Assembly (NCBI RefSeq): GCF_000600975.2
Contig: NZ_KK088653.1
Span: 372,501 to 436,500, forward strand
Reading direction: 5' to 3'
Source of the DNA: Limimaricola hongkongensis DSM 17492
GTDB lineage: Bacteria > Pseudomonadota > Alphaproteobacteria > Rhodobacterales > Rhodobacteraceae
Length of the DNA stretch: 64,000 bases
The notes under the pieces are model-generated. The model had not been told where the DNA came from. It ran no database searches and was given only the letters and a program-made list of their open reading frames with translations. Shown one piece after another: positions 1 through 7,670 of this stretch. Made by a program: the position numbers and the translations under genes. Position 1 is the first letter of the stretch. Every line of letters begins with the position of its first letter.

Positions 1-1
1 G

Positions 2-139
2 AACCCCAAGAAGATCCAGACGATCATCGGCCACGCCTCGATCACCATGACGATGGACACCTACGGGCATCTCTTCGAAAGCGCCGATAACGACGTCGCC
101 CTGTTCGAAAAGATGGAGCGCGACTTGATGGCGGCGTGA
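2..139 (+). CDS. Tyrosine recombinase/integrase, C-terminal fragment (cut by window edge)
   Basis: The first 45 codons read as the end of a phage-type integrase. The segment IIGHASITMTMDTYGH is the conserved C-terminal box carrying the second catalytic Arg/His region (LGH) and the nucleophilic Tyr (in DTYGHL). The gene begins outside the window, so its completeness cannot be judged. Such enzymes cut and join DNA at attachment sites, often the 3' ends of tRNA genes. A 3' tRNA-Phe fragment lies about 6 kb downstream, which suggests mobile-element history here. Family assignment is firm; the link to that tRNA scar is inference. Confidence 0.85.
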   Translation, partial: NPKKIQTIIGHASITMTMDTYGHLFESADNDVALFEKMERDLMAA

Positions 140-180
140 GAAGCTTGCGGCCGAATGGCCTTGCACCCTATGGGTGAGAG

Positions 181-747
181 ATGACTCCACGCCCGCACTT
201 CTTCGGCTATGGCAGCCTCGTGAACCGCAGCACGCATGACTTCGTCGAGGCCCACCCGGCCCAGGCGCGAGGCTGGCGCCGGACATGGTGCCTGACTGGG
301 CACCGCGACCATGCCTTTCTGAGCGTGGTGCGCGACGCGGCGACCACGATCGATGGCCTGATGGCGCATGTGCCGGGTGGCAACTGGGCTGCGCTCGACG
401 CCCGTGAAGCAGGCTATGCCCGTGTGCGCGCCTGTGACGATGTCGACCACGCTGTTGCTGACCCAGTCGAGGTGGCGATCTACTCAGTCGTGCCGGGCCG
501 CTGGCCTATGAAGGAGCGCATGCCAATCTTGCTGAGCTACCTCGATGTCGTGGTGCAAGGCTTCTTGCATGAGTTCGGCGAGGCCGGGGCGCAGCGCTTC
601 TTCGAGACGACGGACGGCTGGGGGGTCGGCATCGTGAATGATCGTGCCACGCCACTCTATCCGCGGCACCGCGTGTTGACCGCCGAAGAAGGCGCTTTCG
701 TTGACGGCGCGATCGCCATGCGCGGCCTTCAGGTCGAAGCCTTATAG
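181..747 (+). CDS. Gamma-glutamylcyclotransferase-like protein
   Basis: A 188-residue protein that opens with FFGYGSLVN, the YGSL substrate-binding loop of the gamma-glutamylcyclotransferase/AIG2 fold. It continues with LDAREAGYARV, where the family's catalytic Glu normally sits. Known members release 5-oxoproline from gamma-glutamyl peptides or amines in the cytoplasm; the substrate of this one cannot be read from sequence. It starts 41 bp after the integrase stop and converges with dnaE2. It could be cargo of the integrase-linked element. The fold is well supported and the exact reaction is not. Confidence 0.75.
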   Translation: MTPRPHFFGYGSLVNRSTHDFVEAHPAQARGWRRTWCLTGHRDHAFLSVVRDAATTIDGLMAHVPGGNWAALDAREAGYARVRACDDVDHAVADPVEVAIYSVVPGRWPMKERMPILLSYLDVVVQGFLHEFGEAGAQRFFETTDGWGVGIVNDRATPLYPRHRVLTAEEGAFVDGAIAMRGLQVEAL

Positions 748-830
748 CAGTGGCTCAAGGCCGCGAAGCTGGTCGTGCCTGTAGTTGAAACCGACACCAG
801 ATGTTTTCGACCGAGATGCCTGGTAATGCT

Positions 831-3800
831 TTAGTGAAAATCCCGGCTCGGAAACAGCTGCTTCGCCTGATCGCGCGGGTGGTGGATGCGGGGGGCATGC
901 CGCGCGGGTCGGGGCGTGTCGTCGGCCTGCGGCTGGGTGATGCCGATCATCTCGCCCAAGGGGTGACCCAGATCGGAGAGGCGTGGGGAGAGGTCCTCGA
1001 TCTGCTCGGCGATCAGATGCACGACGATGCCCTCGCGCTGCAAATACCCGGTGACGCGCAACAGCCGCCCGCCCATCACCGCGTGGCGGAAGCGGTCGTA
1101 GGTCTTGGGCCAGACCACCACGTTCGAAATGCCGGTCTCGTCCTCGAGCGTCAGGAACACCACGCCCGAGGCGGTGCCGGGGCGCTGGCGGGTGATGACG
1201 ACGCCGCAGACGGTGAGGCGATGCAGCCGGGTCGTGGCAAGATCGGCATGCGGGGTGAGGCCGGGCAGGCCGGGGCGCAGAAGCTCCATCGGATGCGCGC
1301 GCAGGCTGAGCCGCATCGAGACGTAATCCTCGACCACCTCCTCGCCCAGATGCATCGGCGGCAGGTCGACCTGCGGCTCGGCCAGCCCCTCGCCGTCGAG
1401 CGGGTCGGCAAAGAGCGGCAGCGGCGCGGGCGCGCGCAGGCCGCGCACCTGCCACAGCGCGTCGCGCCGGGTCAGACCCATCGCGGCGAAGGCGTCGGCC
1501 TCGGCGAGCCGCTCCAGCGCGGCGGAGGCGAGCGCGGTGCGCAGCCACAGGCTTTCGGGGTCAGGATAGCCGTTGCGGCGCGCCGCCGCGATGCGGGCCG
1601 CGTCGTCCTGACGAAAGCCGCGGATCTGGCGAAACCCGAGGCGCAGCGCCAGCTGCCCGTCGGTGCGCCGCTCCAGCGTGTTGTCCCACGCGCTGGCATT
1701 GACGCAGACGGGCCGGATCTCGACCCCGTGCTCGCGCGCATCGCGCACGATCTGGGCGGGGGCGTAGAAGCCCATCGGCTGCGCGTTCAGCAGCGCGCAG
1801 GTGAAGATCGCCGGGTGGTGGCATTTCAGCCATGAAGAAACATAGGTGAGCAGCGCGAAGGCGGCGGCGTGGCTCTCGGGAAAGCCGTAATCGGCAAAGC
1901 CCTCGATCTGCGCAAAGCAGCGCGCGGCGAAATCGGGCGCGTAGCCATTGGCCAGCATGCCGGAGACGAACTTCTCGCGAAAGGCACCGATCGTGCCCAT
2001 GCGGCGGAAGGCGGCCAGTGCGCGGCGCAGACGGTCGGCCTCTTCGGGCGTGAAGCCCGCCGCGACCACGGCGATCTGCATCGCCTGTTCCTGAAACAGC
2101 GGCACGCCGAGCGTCTTGCCGAGCACGCCCTCCAGCGCCTTTGAAGGAAAGCTCACCCTCTCGATCCCCTGCCGGCGGCGGATATAGGGCTGCACCATGC
2201 CGCCCTGGATCGGGCCGGGGCGAACGATGGCGACCTGTATGACCAGATCGTAGAAGGCCTGCGGCCGCATCCGGGGCAAGGAGTTCATCTGCGCCCGGCT
2301 CTCGACCTGGAACACGCCGACCGCATCGGCGCGGCACAGCATGTCGAAGGTGGCGCGGTCCTCGGACGGGACGCTGTCGAGCCGCGGGCGGTGCCCCTCG
2401 TGCCGCTCCATCAGGTCGAAGGCCTTGCGGATGCAGGTCAGCATGCCGAGCGCGAGGATGTCGACCTTGAGAATGCCGAGCGCGTCGATGTCGTCCTTGT
2501 CCCATTCGATGGTGGTGCGTGCCTCCATCGCGGCATTCTCGATCGGGCAGAGCGCGTCGAGACGGCCGCGGGTGATGACGAAGCCGCCGGTGTGCTGCGA
2601 CAGGTGACGCGGAAAGCCGATGATCTCGCCGATCAGCCGCACCGTCTGGGCCAGCCGCCGGTCCTCGGGGTCGAGGCCCAGCTCGCGCAGGCGCTCGGGG
2701 TCGGCGCCGCCATTCGACAGGCCCCAGATCTGCGAGGACAGCCCGGCGGTCAGGTCCTGGCTCAGCCCCATCACCTTGCCGACCTCGCGGATCGCGGCGC
2801 GCGAGCGGAAGTGGATCACCGTGGCGCAAAGCCCGGCGCGGTGACGGCCATAGCGGGTATAGATCCACTGGATCACCTCCTCGCGCCGCTCATGTTCGAA
2901 ATCGACATCGATATCGGGCGGCTCGCCGCGATGGCGAGAGACGAAGCGCTCGAACACCATGCCGATCAGGTCGGGGCTGACATCGGTGATGCCGAGCGCC
3001 CAGCACAGGATCGAATTGGCCGCCGAGCCGCGCCCCTGGCACAGGATGCCGATGGAGCGGGCATAGGCCACGATGTCATGCACCGTCAGGAAATAGGCGG
3101 CGAAGCCCAGCTCGCCCACGAGCCGCAGCTCGCGATCCGCCATGGCGTGGTAGCGCGCCGGGACGCCATCGGGGCAGCGCCGGGCCAAGCCTTCCTGCGC
3201 CAGCCGCGCCAGCCGGTTCTGCGACGGCTCGCCCTCCGCGACCTCGTCGGGATACTCGTAACTCAGCTCCGACAGGCAGAAACTGCAGCGCCCCGCGATT
3301 TCCAGCGTGCGGCGGATCGCGGCGGGGTGATTGCGAAACAACCGTGCCATGTCGGGCGCGCCCTTGAGCCGGCGCTCGGCATTGGGCAGGGCACGGGTGC
3401 CGATGGCGTCGATGACGCAGCCCTCGCGCAGGCAGGTCAGCACATCGGCGAGCTGGCGCCGCGCGGCGGTGTGCATCAGCACGTCGCCCACCGCGACCAT
3501 CGGCGCGCCCGTGGCCAGAGCCAGCCGCGCGCAGGCGTCGAACCAGTCCTGATCCGAGCCGTCATAGCGCGGCACGGCGCCCAGAAAGACGTGGCGTGGA
3601 AACCGGCGTTGCAGCCGCCGCATCGGCGCCATGGCGCGACCAAGATCGGCGGGGGGGAGCGCGATCAGGATCATGCTCTCGCAGCCCTCGGCCAGATCCT
3701 CGAGATCGAGATGGCATTCGCCCTTGCGGGCGCGGCGCTTGCCGAGCGTCAGGAGGCGGCTCAGCCGCTCATAGGCGGCGCGGTCGATGGGCAGCGCGAT

Positions 3801-4160
3801 CCAGTCGGTGTCGCTGTCGCGCAGCACGAGACGCGCGCCGACGATCAGCCGGGGCAAGGTGCCGGTGACCGGGCGCGGCAGGGCGGCGGGCGCGCCTATC
3901 GGCTGGCGCGAGGAGGCGTCGGTGCGGTGCTGCGAGCGAATGCGCAGGCCCTCCTCGACCTCGCGCCGCAGCTCCTTGAGCGCGGAATAGGCGCGCACCA
4001 CCCCGGCGAGCGAATTGCGATCGGTGATGGCGATGGCCGAGAGTCCCAGCTCGGCGGCGCGCAGCACCAGCTCCTCGGGATGCGACGCGCCGGTGAGAAA
4101 GGTGAAGTTGGAGGTGACGCCAAGCTCGGCATAACCGGCGGGCTGGGGTGCGGATGTCAT
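831..4160 (-). CDS. dnaE2: Error-prone DNA polymerase III alpha subunit, ImuC/DnaE2
   Basis: A 1109-residue C-family polymerase. The N-terminus (LGVTSNFTFLTGASHPEEL) is the PHP domain. The palm carries PDIDVDFEHERREE with catalytic aspartates, and an OB-fold region near the C-terminus (LTVCGVVITRQRPGTASG) precedes a terminal SRDFH. The length and the short C-terminus are typical of DnaE2 rather than replicative DnaE1. The ATG at 4160 gives a 4-bp overlap with imuB, so translation is probably coupled. DnaE2 is the catalytic subunit of the ImuA-ImuB-DnaE2 mutasome, which performs mutagenic lesion bypass during the SOS response. A longer open frame exists upstream of 4160 but is only imuB read out of frame. 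Confidence 0.96.
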   Translation of the reverse strand: MTSAPQPAGYAELGVTSNFTFLTGASHPEELVLRAAELGLSAIAITDRNSLAGVVRAYSALKELRREVEEGLRIRSQHRTDASSRQPIGAPAALPRPVTGTLPRLIVGARLVLRDSDTDWIALPIDRAAYERLSRLLTLGKRRARKGECHLDLEDLAEGCESMILIALPPADLGRAMAPMRRLQRRFPRHVFLGAVPRYDGSDQDWFDACARLALATGAPMVAVGDVLMHTAARRQLADVLTCLREGCVIDAIGTRALPNAERRLKGAPDMARLFRNHPAAIRRTLEIAGRCSFCLSELSYEYPDEVAEGEPSQNRLARLAQEGLARRCPDGVPARYHAMADRELRLVGELGFAAYFLTVHDIVAYARSIGILCQGRGSAANSILCWALGITDVSPDLIGMVFERFVSRHRGEPPDIDVDFEHERREEVIQWIYTRYGRHRAGLCATVIHFRSRAAIREVGKVMGLSQDLTAGLSSQIWGLSNGGADPERLRELGLDPEDRRLAQTVRLIGEIIGFPRHLSQHTGGFVITRGRLDALCPIENAAMEARTTIEWDKDDIDALGILKVDILALGMLTCIRKAFDLMERHEGHRPRLDSVPSEDRATFDMLCRADAVGVFQVESRAQMNSLPRMRPQAFYDLVIQVAIVRPGPIQGGMVQPYIRRRQGIERVSFPSKALEGVLGKTLGVPLFQEQAMQIAVVAAGFTPEEADRLRRALAAFRRMGTIGAFREKFVSGMLANGYAPDFAARCFAQIEGFADYGFPESHAAAFALLTYVSSWLKCHHPAIFTCALLNAQPMGFYAPAQIVRDAREHGVEIRPVCVNASAWDNTLERRTDGQLALRLGFRQIRGFRQDDAARIAAARRNGYPDPESLWLRTALASAALERLAEADAFAAMGLTRRDALWQVRGLRAPAPLPLFADPLDGEGLAEPQVDLPPMHLGEEVVEDYVSMRLSLRAHPMELLRPGLPGLTPHADLATTRLHRLTVCGVVITRQRPGTASGVVFLTLEDETGISNVVVWPKTYDRFRHAVMGGRLLRVTGYLQREGIVVHLIAEQIEDLSPRLSDLGHPLGEMIGITQPQADDTPRPARHAPRIHHPRDQAKQLFPSRDFH

Positions 4161-5641
4161 GCGAATTCTCCATGCACGAACCAGCCCGGCTGCTGCGGCG
4201 TGTAGAACAGCCAGAGCCTGCGCCCCTGCCGGGTCTCGATGCGCCAGTAATCGCGCAGGCCCGAACGCCACGCCGCGTCCTCGTGCCACCATTCCGGCGC
4301 GATGCGCTCCGGCCCGATGGCGCGGGCCACGTCGAGCGTCATGCGCCGCCAGCGCAGCCGGTCCGGCGGACGCGGGCCGGTGCCGGGGATCGGCTCGGGC
4401 GAAAACAGGCGCAGCGGGCGGGGTGGATGGCCGGACCAGCCGCCGCTGCACGGCGCGCTGCCGGCGGCGGGCACGCGGCGAAAGCTGCGCTCGGGGATGT
4501 GACTATCGACCGGCACGAAGCGTTGCACGTTCTCGATCCCGATCCGGGCGCCGATCCGGGTGATCAGGTCGTCGAGCCGCGCCGTGTCGCGCCCCGCCGT
4601 GGCGGTGCCGAGCTGCTGCACCGGCAGCTTCTCCACCTGCACCGCCTCGAGCCGCATCCGGTCGATGCCGAACCCCGCATCGACACCCGCGACGCCGCGC
4701 TCGAACAGCGGCAGGATGCGGGCGGGATCGCGCATGGCCCGCGCGAGACGCAGCGTGACCTGCTCGGCGCCGCGATCGACCCGGCGCAGCGACAGCTGCA
4801 GCGCCCGCGCCCCCGCCTCCTGCGCCGCGAGCCGCGCGCAGAGCCGGTCGAGCAGGCGCTCGACCCCGGCCATCACGTCCGCGGTCAACCCGATCGGATC
4901 GGGCAGGCTCAGGCTCACGGCATAGCTCGGCGGGTCGGGCTCGGGCTCGATCGCCTCCGGCTGATCGCCGAGCGCCTGGTCGAGCCGCAAAAGCAGGCCG
5001 GGGCCGAAGCGCCGCGCCAGCGGCGGGCGCGCCGTCTCGGCCAGATCGCGGACGCGGCGCAGCCCGAGCCGCTGCAGACGGGTGACCATGTCCTCGTCGA
5101 GCCGCAGCGCCGCGACCGGCAGCGGCCCGATGGCCTCCAGCGCCGCGCCGGGCGGGGCGATGCCTTCGCCATGATGCGCCAATGCCCAAGCTGCGCCACG
5201 CGTGTCGCCCAAACCCAGCCGCACCGACAGCCCGGCCCGGTCGAGCCGGTCGCGCATGTCGTCGAGCATCTCCGCCTCGCCGCCCCACAGATGCGCCGCA
5301 CCGGTCACGTCGAGCACCAGCCCGTCGCGCCCCTCGGGGCCGACCCAAGGCGCATAGCGCGTGGCCCAGCGGCGCAGCGCCGTCAGGAACCGCGCGTCCA
5401 GATCGGGGCGCGCCGGGGCGCTTTGCAGATCGGCGCAAAAGCCGCGCGCCTCGGTGAACCGCATGCCGCGCCGCAGCCCCGCCGCCTCGGCCCGCGCGTT
5501 CAGGCAATAGACCCGCTCGGTGTTGTCGGTCTTGAGCGTCAGCGCGAAGGGCGCCTCAACCGGGCACGCCCGCAGAACCCGGTCGCTCGCCAACCGGGGA
5601 TACCACATCGAGACGACGCGCCGCGTGATCCCACCGAACAT
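4157..5641 (-). CDS. imuB: ImuB, Y-family polymerase-like mutasome subunit
   Basis: A 494-residue protein whose N-terminus (MWYPRLASDRVLR, preceded by 11 residues) matches the W-(F/Y)-PRL-A signature of ImuB. ImuB resembles a Y-family polymerase but lacks catalytic acidic residues. It acts as the hub binding DnaE2, ImuA and the beta clamp. The first ATG (5641) overlaps the end of imuA by 86 bp; an in-frame ATG at 5608 begins exactly at MWYPRL and is an alternative start. A perfect GTTC-N7-GTTC motif lies 15 bp upstream of the first ATG. The 4-bp overlap with dnaE2 supports one operon. Confidence 0.93.
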   Translation of the reverse strand: MFGGITRRVVSMWYPRLASDRVLRACPVEAPFALTLKTDNTERVYCLNARAEAAGLRRGMRFTEARGFCADLQSAPARPDLDARFLTALRRWATRYAPWVGPEGRDGLVLDVTGAAHLWGGEAEMLDDMRDRLDRAGLSVRLGLGDTRGAAWALAHHGEGIAPPGAALEAIGPLPVAALRLDEDMVTRLQRLGLRRVRDLAETARPPLARRFGPGLLLRLDQALGDQPEAIEPEPDPPSYAVSLSLPDPIGLTADVMAGVERLLDRLCARLAAQEAGARALQLSLRRVDRGAEQVTLRLARAMRDPARILPLFERGVAGVDAGFGIDRMRLEAVQVEKLPVQQLGTATAGRDTARLDDLITRIGARIGIENVQRFVPVDSHIPERSFRRVPAAGSAPCSGGWSGHPPRPLRLFSPEPIPGTGPRPPDRLRWRRMTLDVARAIGPERIAPEWWHEDAAWRSGLRDYWRIETRQGRRLWLFYTPQQPGWFVHGEFA

Positions 5642-6140
5642 TCCAGGCCCCTTCTGTTCCTGATTTGTTCTTAATAAGAGTCCAGCGCATCAAAGTCGAG
5701 TTGGCGCTTTGCGCATCATGCAGCGGCGCGACATGCCAGCGCGTCTCGGCGGCGAGACTGCCGCCGCCCTCCGGCGTCAGGCACAGCCCCGTCGACCCGC
5801 CCGCCTTGGCCGCGAGTTGCAGCCGCCGTCCCAGCCGCAGATCGAGCGGCCGGCTGATCTCGATCACCACCAGCGACACCGCCCCGTCGCGCAGCGCCTC
5901 CTCGGCGACGGCGAGAAGATCGGCCGGATCGTCGGCGACGGCGCAGAGCAGGTTTGCGGGATCGAAGAACCGGCTCAGCCCGGCGGGGTTGATTGCGGAG
6001 GCATGCCAGCGCTCATGCACCCATAGCACATCGCCACCGGCCTGCGCGCAGGCTGCGACAGCGAAGCCGGTCGCATCGGGGCCGGAGGCGTCATGCACTC
6101 GGGTTGGGCGCAGGGGGAAGCTGTCGAGCGAACGGGTCAT
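5556..6140 (-). CDS. imuA: ImuA, SOS mutagenesis protein
   Basis: About 194 residues, first gene of the imuA-imuB-dnaE2 cassette. It has the RecA/SulA-like character of ImuA: GGDVLWVHERWHASAI near the start, the hydrophobic strand VSLVVIEISR and a C-terminal LIKNKSGTEGAWNVRWD, which resembles the R-N-x-x-G...W-x-V-x-W region of ImuA proteins. ImuA modulates RecA and is needed for mutasome activity. The ATG at 6140 is chosen; a GTG immediately before it (6143) is also possible. The gene overlaps imuB by 86 bp, which is long for this cassette. A degenerate LexA-like repeat sits upstream. Confidence 0.87.
   Translation of the reverse strand: MTRSLDSFPLRPTRVHDASGPDATGFAVAACAQAGGDVLWVHERWHASAINPAGLSRFFDPANLLCAVADDPADLLAVAEEALRDGAVSLVVIEISRPLDLRLGRRLQLAAKAGGSTGLCLTPEGGGSLAAETRWHVAPLHDAQSANSTLMRWTLIKNKSGTEGAWNVRWDHAARRLDVVSPVGERPGSAGVPG
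5656..5670 (-). promoter_or_regulatory. LexA-type SOS box, GTTC-N7-GTTC
   Basis: The plus strand reads GTTC, seven bases, GTTC. This is the alphaproteobacterial LexA direct repeat (GAAC-N7-GAAC on the coding strand). It lies inside the 3' end of imuA, 15 bp before the imuB start. The match is exact, but an SOS box inside a coding sequence may be partly coincidental because it encodes the conserved K-N and G-T residues of ImuA. Confidence 0.55.
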
Positions 6141-6165
6141 CACAGGTAGGATCTATACCACATTG

Positions 6166-6180
6166 GAATTTTAGCAGAAT
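6166..6180 (-). promoter_or_regulatory. Degenerate LexA-like repeat upstream of imuA
   Basis: GAAT-N7-GAAT (plus strand), a one-base-per-half departure from GAAC-N7-GAAC, with the correct 7-base spacing. It is centred about 30 bp before the imuA start. A TATAGAT sequence that could be a -10 element lies between it and the gene. Placement is right for a LexA operator; the sequence is imperfect. Confidence 0.4.
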
Positions 6181-6315
6181 AACTGTCCTAGACAGATTCT
6201 TGAAATATAGCCGGATGACCATCTCCTGGAACCTGTAAGAGCTCTGCTGACATCTTTTGCAACGATTTGGCTACGTAAATGCACATGCTGCGCCATGTGA
6301 CGACCTGAGCCTAAT

Positions 6316-6363
6316 GGATTGAAAATCCTCGTGTCGGTGGTTCGATTCCGCCCCCGGGCACCA
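6316..6363 (+). repeat. 3' fragment of tRNA-Phe, probable attachment-site scar
   Basis: The sequence has the anticodon loop TTGAAAA (GAA, Phe), part of the anticodon stem, a GTGTC variable loop, a T arm GGTGG-TTCGATT-CCGCC that pairs correctly, a 3' acceptor strand CCCGGGC and ACCA. The 5' acceptor, D arm and 5' anticodon-stem bases are missing; the upstream sequence does not pair. It is therefore not a functional tRNA gene. Tyrosine-recombinase elements typically leave such 3' tRNA duplications as attL/attR. An intact tRNA-Phe should exist elsewhere in the genome. Confidence 0.8.
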
Positions 6364-7367
6364 TTCTCTCGGTTTAGCAAGATGCTGGGTTCTGACGCGG
6401 GTTGGGGCCTCGACCTTCCCGACATGGTCGGCGCGTCTCGAATGGGATGAACGCCCCGCGAAACCCGCTGCCTCGTGACCCCCTCGCCGCGACATCTCGC
6501 GCTGTCATTCGTGGCGCCGGGTGCCGTCGCATTCCTGCGGGATTCCTGCGCATTGCCTGAGCCCCGTATGACGCCACCGGCCCCCTTGATGGATGACCTG
6601 GAGGCGCAACTTATATGCCACCCTGTTTCCTGCACCGCTGGCCCGGCGCCGCGGCTGAAAACGGGTCATTCACTAGATTTCAGGAGCGCGGCCCCAAGCA
6701 GGCCCCTCCGGACCGAAAGCGAATGATACATGATCCATTCGACCACTTCCCACTACGATAGCCTCACCATCTCGCGCAGCATTGCCGATGTGGTGCCGTG
6801 CTGTCGCTGTTGTGCCATCAGGCCGACACGCTGCGTGTGCGCCATGCGCTCGATACAACGGCGCGGACGATTGACACCAGCAGCCAGCAAGCGATCGGTT
6901 CGTTGGCGCAGGCACGAACGGCACTGGCGCATGTGGAGCGCGCGGCATTGCGCGACGGGGACAGCTCTGATGGTGGATGGTGCGCTGGCGCGCGGGTTAC
7001 AGATGCTGCGAAAGAGCGTACGACTGCTTCGCAGTGAGGCCGCTGTTGGCGTGGCAGAAGCCTGCCCTCCCTCTCCCGGAGGGCCAGCGCTATGGGGCTA
7101 CACCCAACCATGCGCGGCTGACACGATATCTTTTGGCGTGAGGCGGACGGGGAATGCCGGGGGGGGCAGCGTCCCACCAGCGGTTCCCCGGTCCCGAGGC
7201 AACTCCAAGGGGCATCCGCAAACCATGTCGATCCCACGCGACGGAATCATTAATCGGCCACCTGTAGGGCGGGTGTAAGGAGGGTTTATTTCAGCTCGGG
7301 ATTGAAAGGGGGCTTATTTCTCGGGTCGTCTGCTGCACAGGGAGAGATATCTCGGGAGGAGGTCCAC
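6364..7367. other. About 1 kb without a recognisable gene
   Basis: No frame in this stretch gives a protein I recognise, and the short open frames on both strands lack family motifs and convincing start signals. It follows the tRNA-Phe scar and precedes a truncated exported-protein leader, so it is best viewed as decayed or recombined DNA. Confidence 0.5.
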
Positions 7368-7586
7368 ATGAGCCGCATTCTGGCGACAGGCGCAGCCGCG
7401 CCACTGCTTGCAACTCCCGCCATGGCCGACATCACAGTTGAGCTCCGGCTAGCATGTTGGATTCTCAAAATGAATTCCGTCAGTCCGTTTGCGCAGCCGA
7501 GCACTTCTAGACCCAATCACCAAAAAACGATAAAATTAGAATGTGCATCACATCAGCAAGATTCGCGGCTCTTGCTCGCGGAATAA
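7368..7586 (+). pseudogene. Signal-peptide stub of a truncated exported protein
   Basis: A strong ribosome site (GGGAGGAGG) precedes MSRILATGAAAPLLATPAMADITVE, an N-terminus that looks like a signal peptide with an A-x-A-type cleavage site, as in periplasmic binding proteins. After about 25 residues the reading frame passes into unrelated AT-richer sequence and stops at 72 codons. The likely explanation is a deletion or insertion joint near 7440 that removed the mature protein. The original family cannot be named. Confidence 0.5.
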
Positions 7587-7670
7587 CTACGGTAGCCAAT
7601 TTTAACTAGTAATCGCATTCAAGGAGGTGGTTTTTTCCCCCCTTATTCTTGGTGTTTTTGAGGATTTGAT

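Noticed and set aside
2391..4205. A 604-codon plus-strand frame opposite dnaE2.
   Set aside because: Antisense artefact with no domain; dnaE2 is unambiguous.
6271..6495. A minus-strand ORF with PGAESNHRHEDFQS.
   Set aside because: This is the well-known false ORF antisense to tRNA genes; here it only marks the tRNA-Phe fragment.
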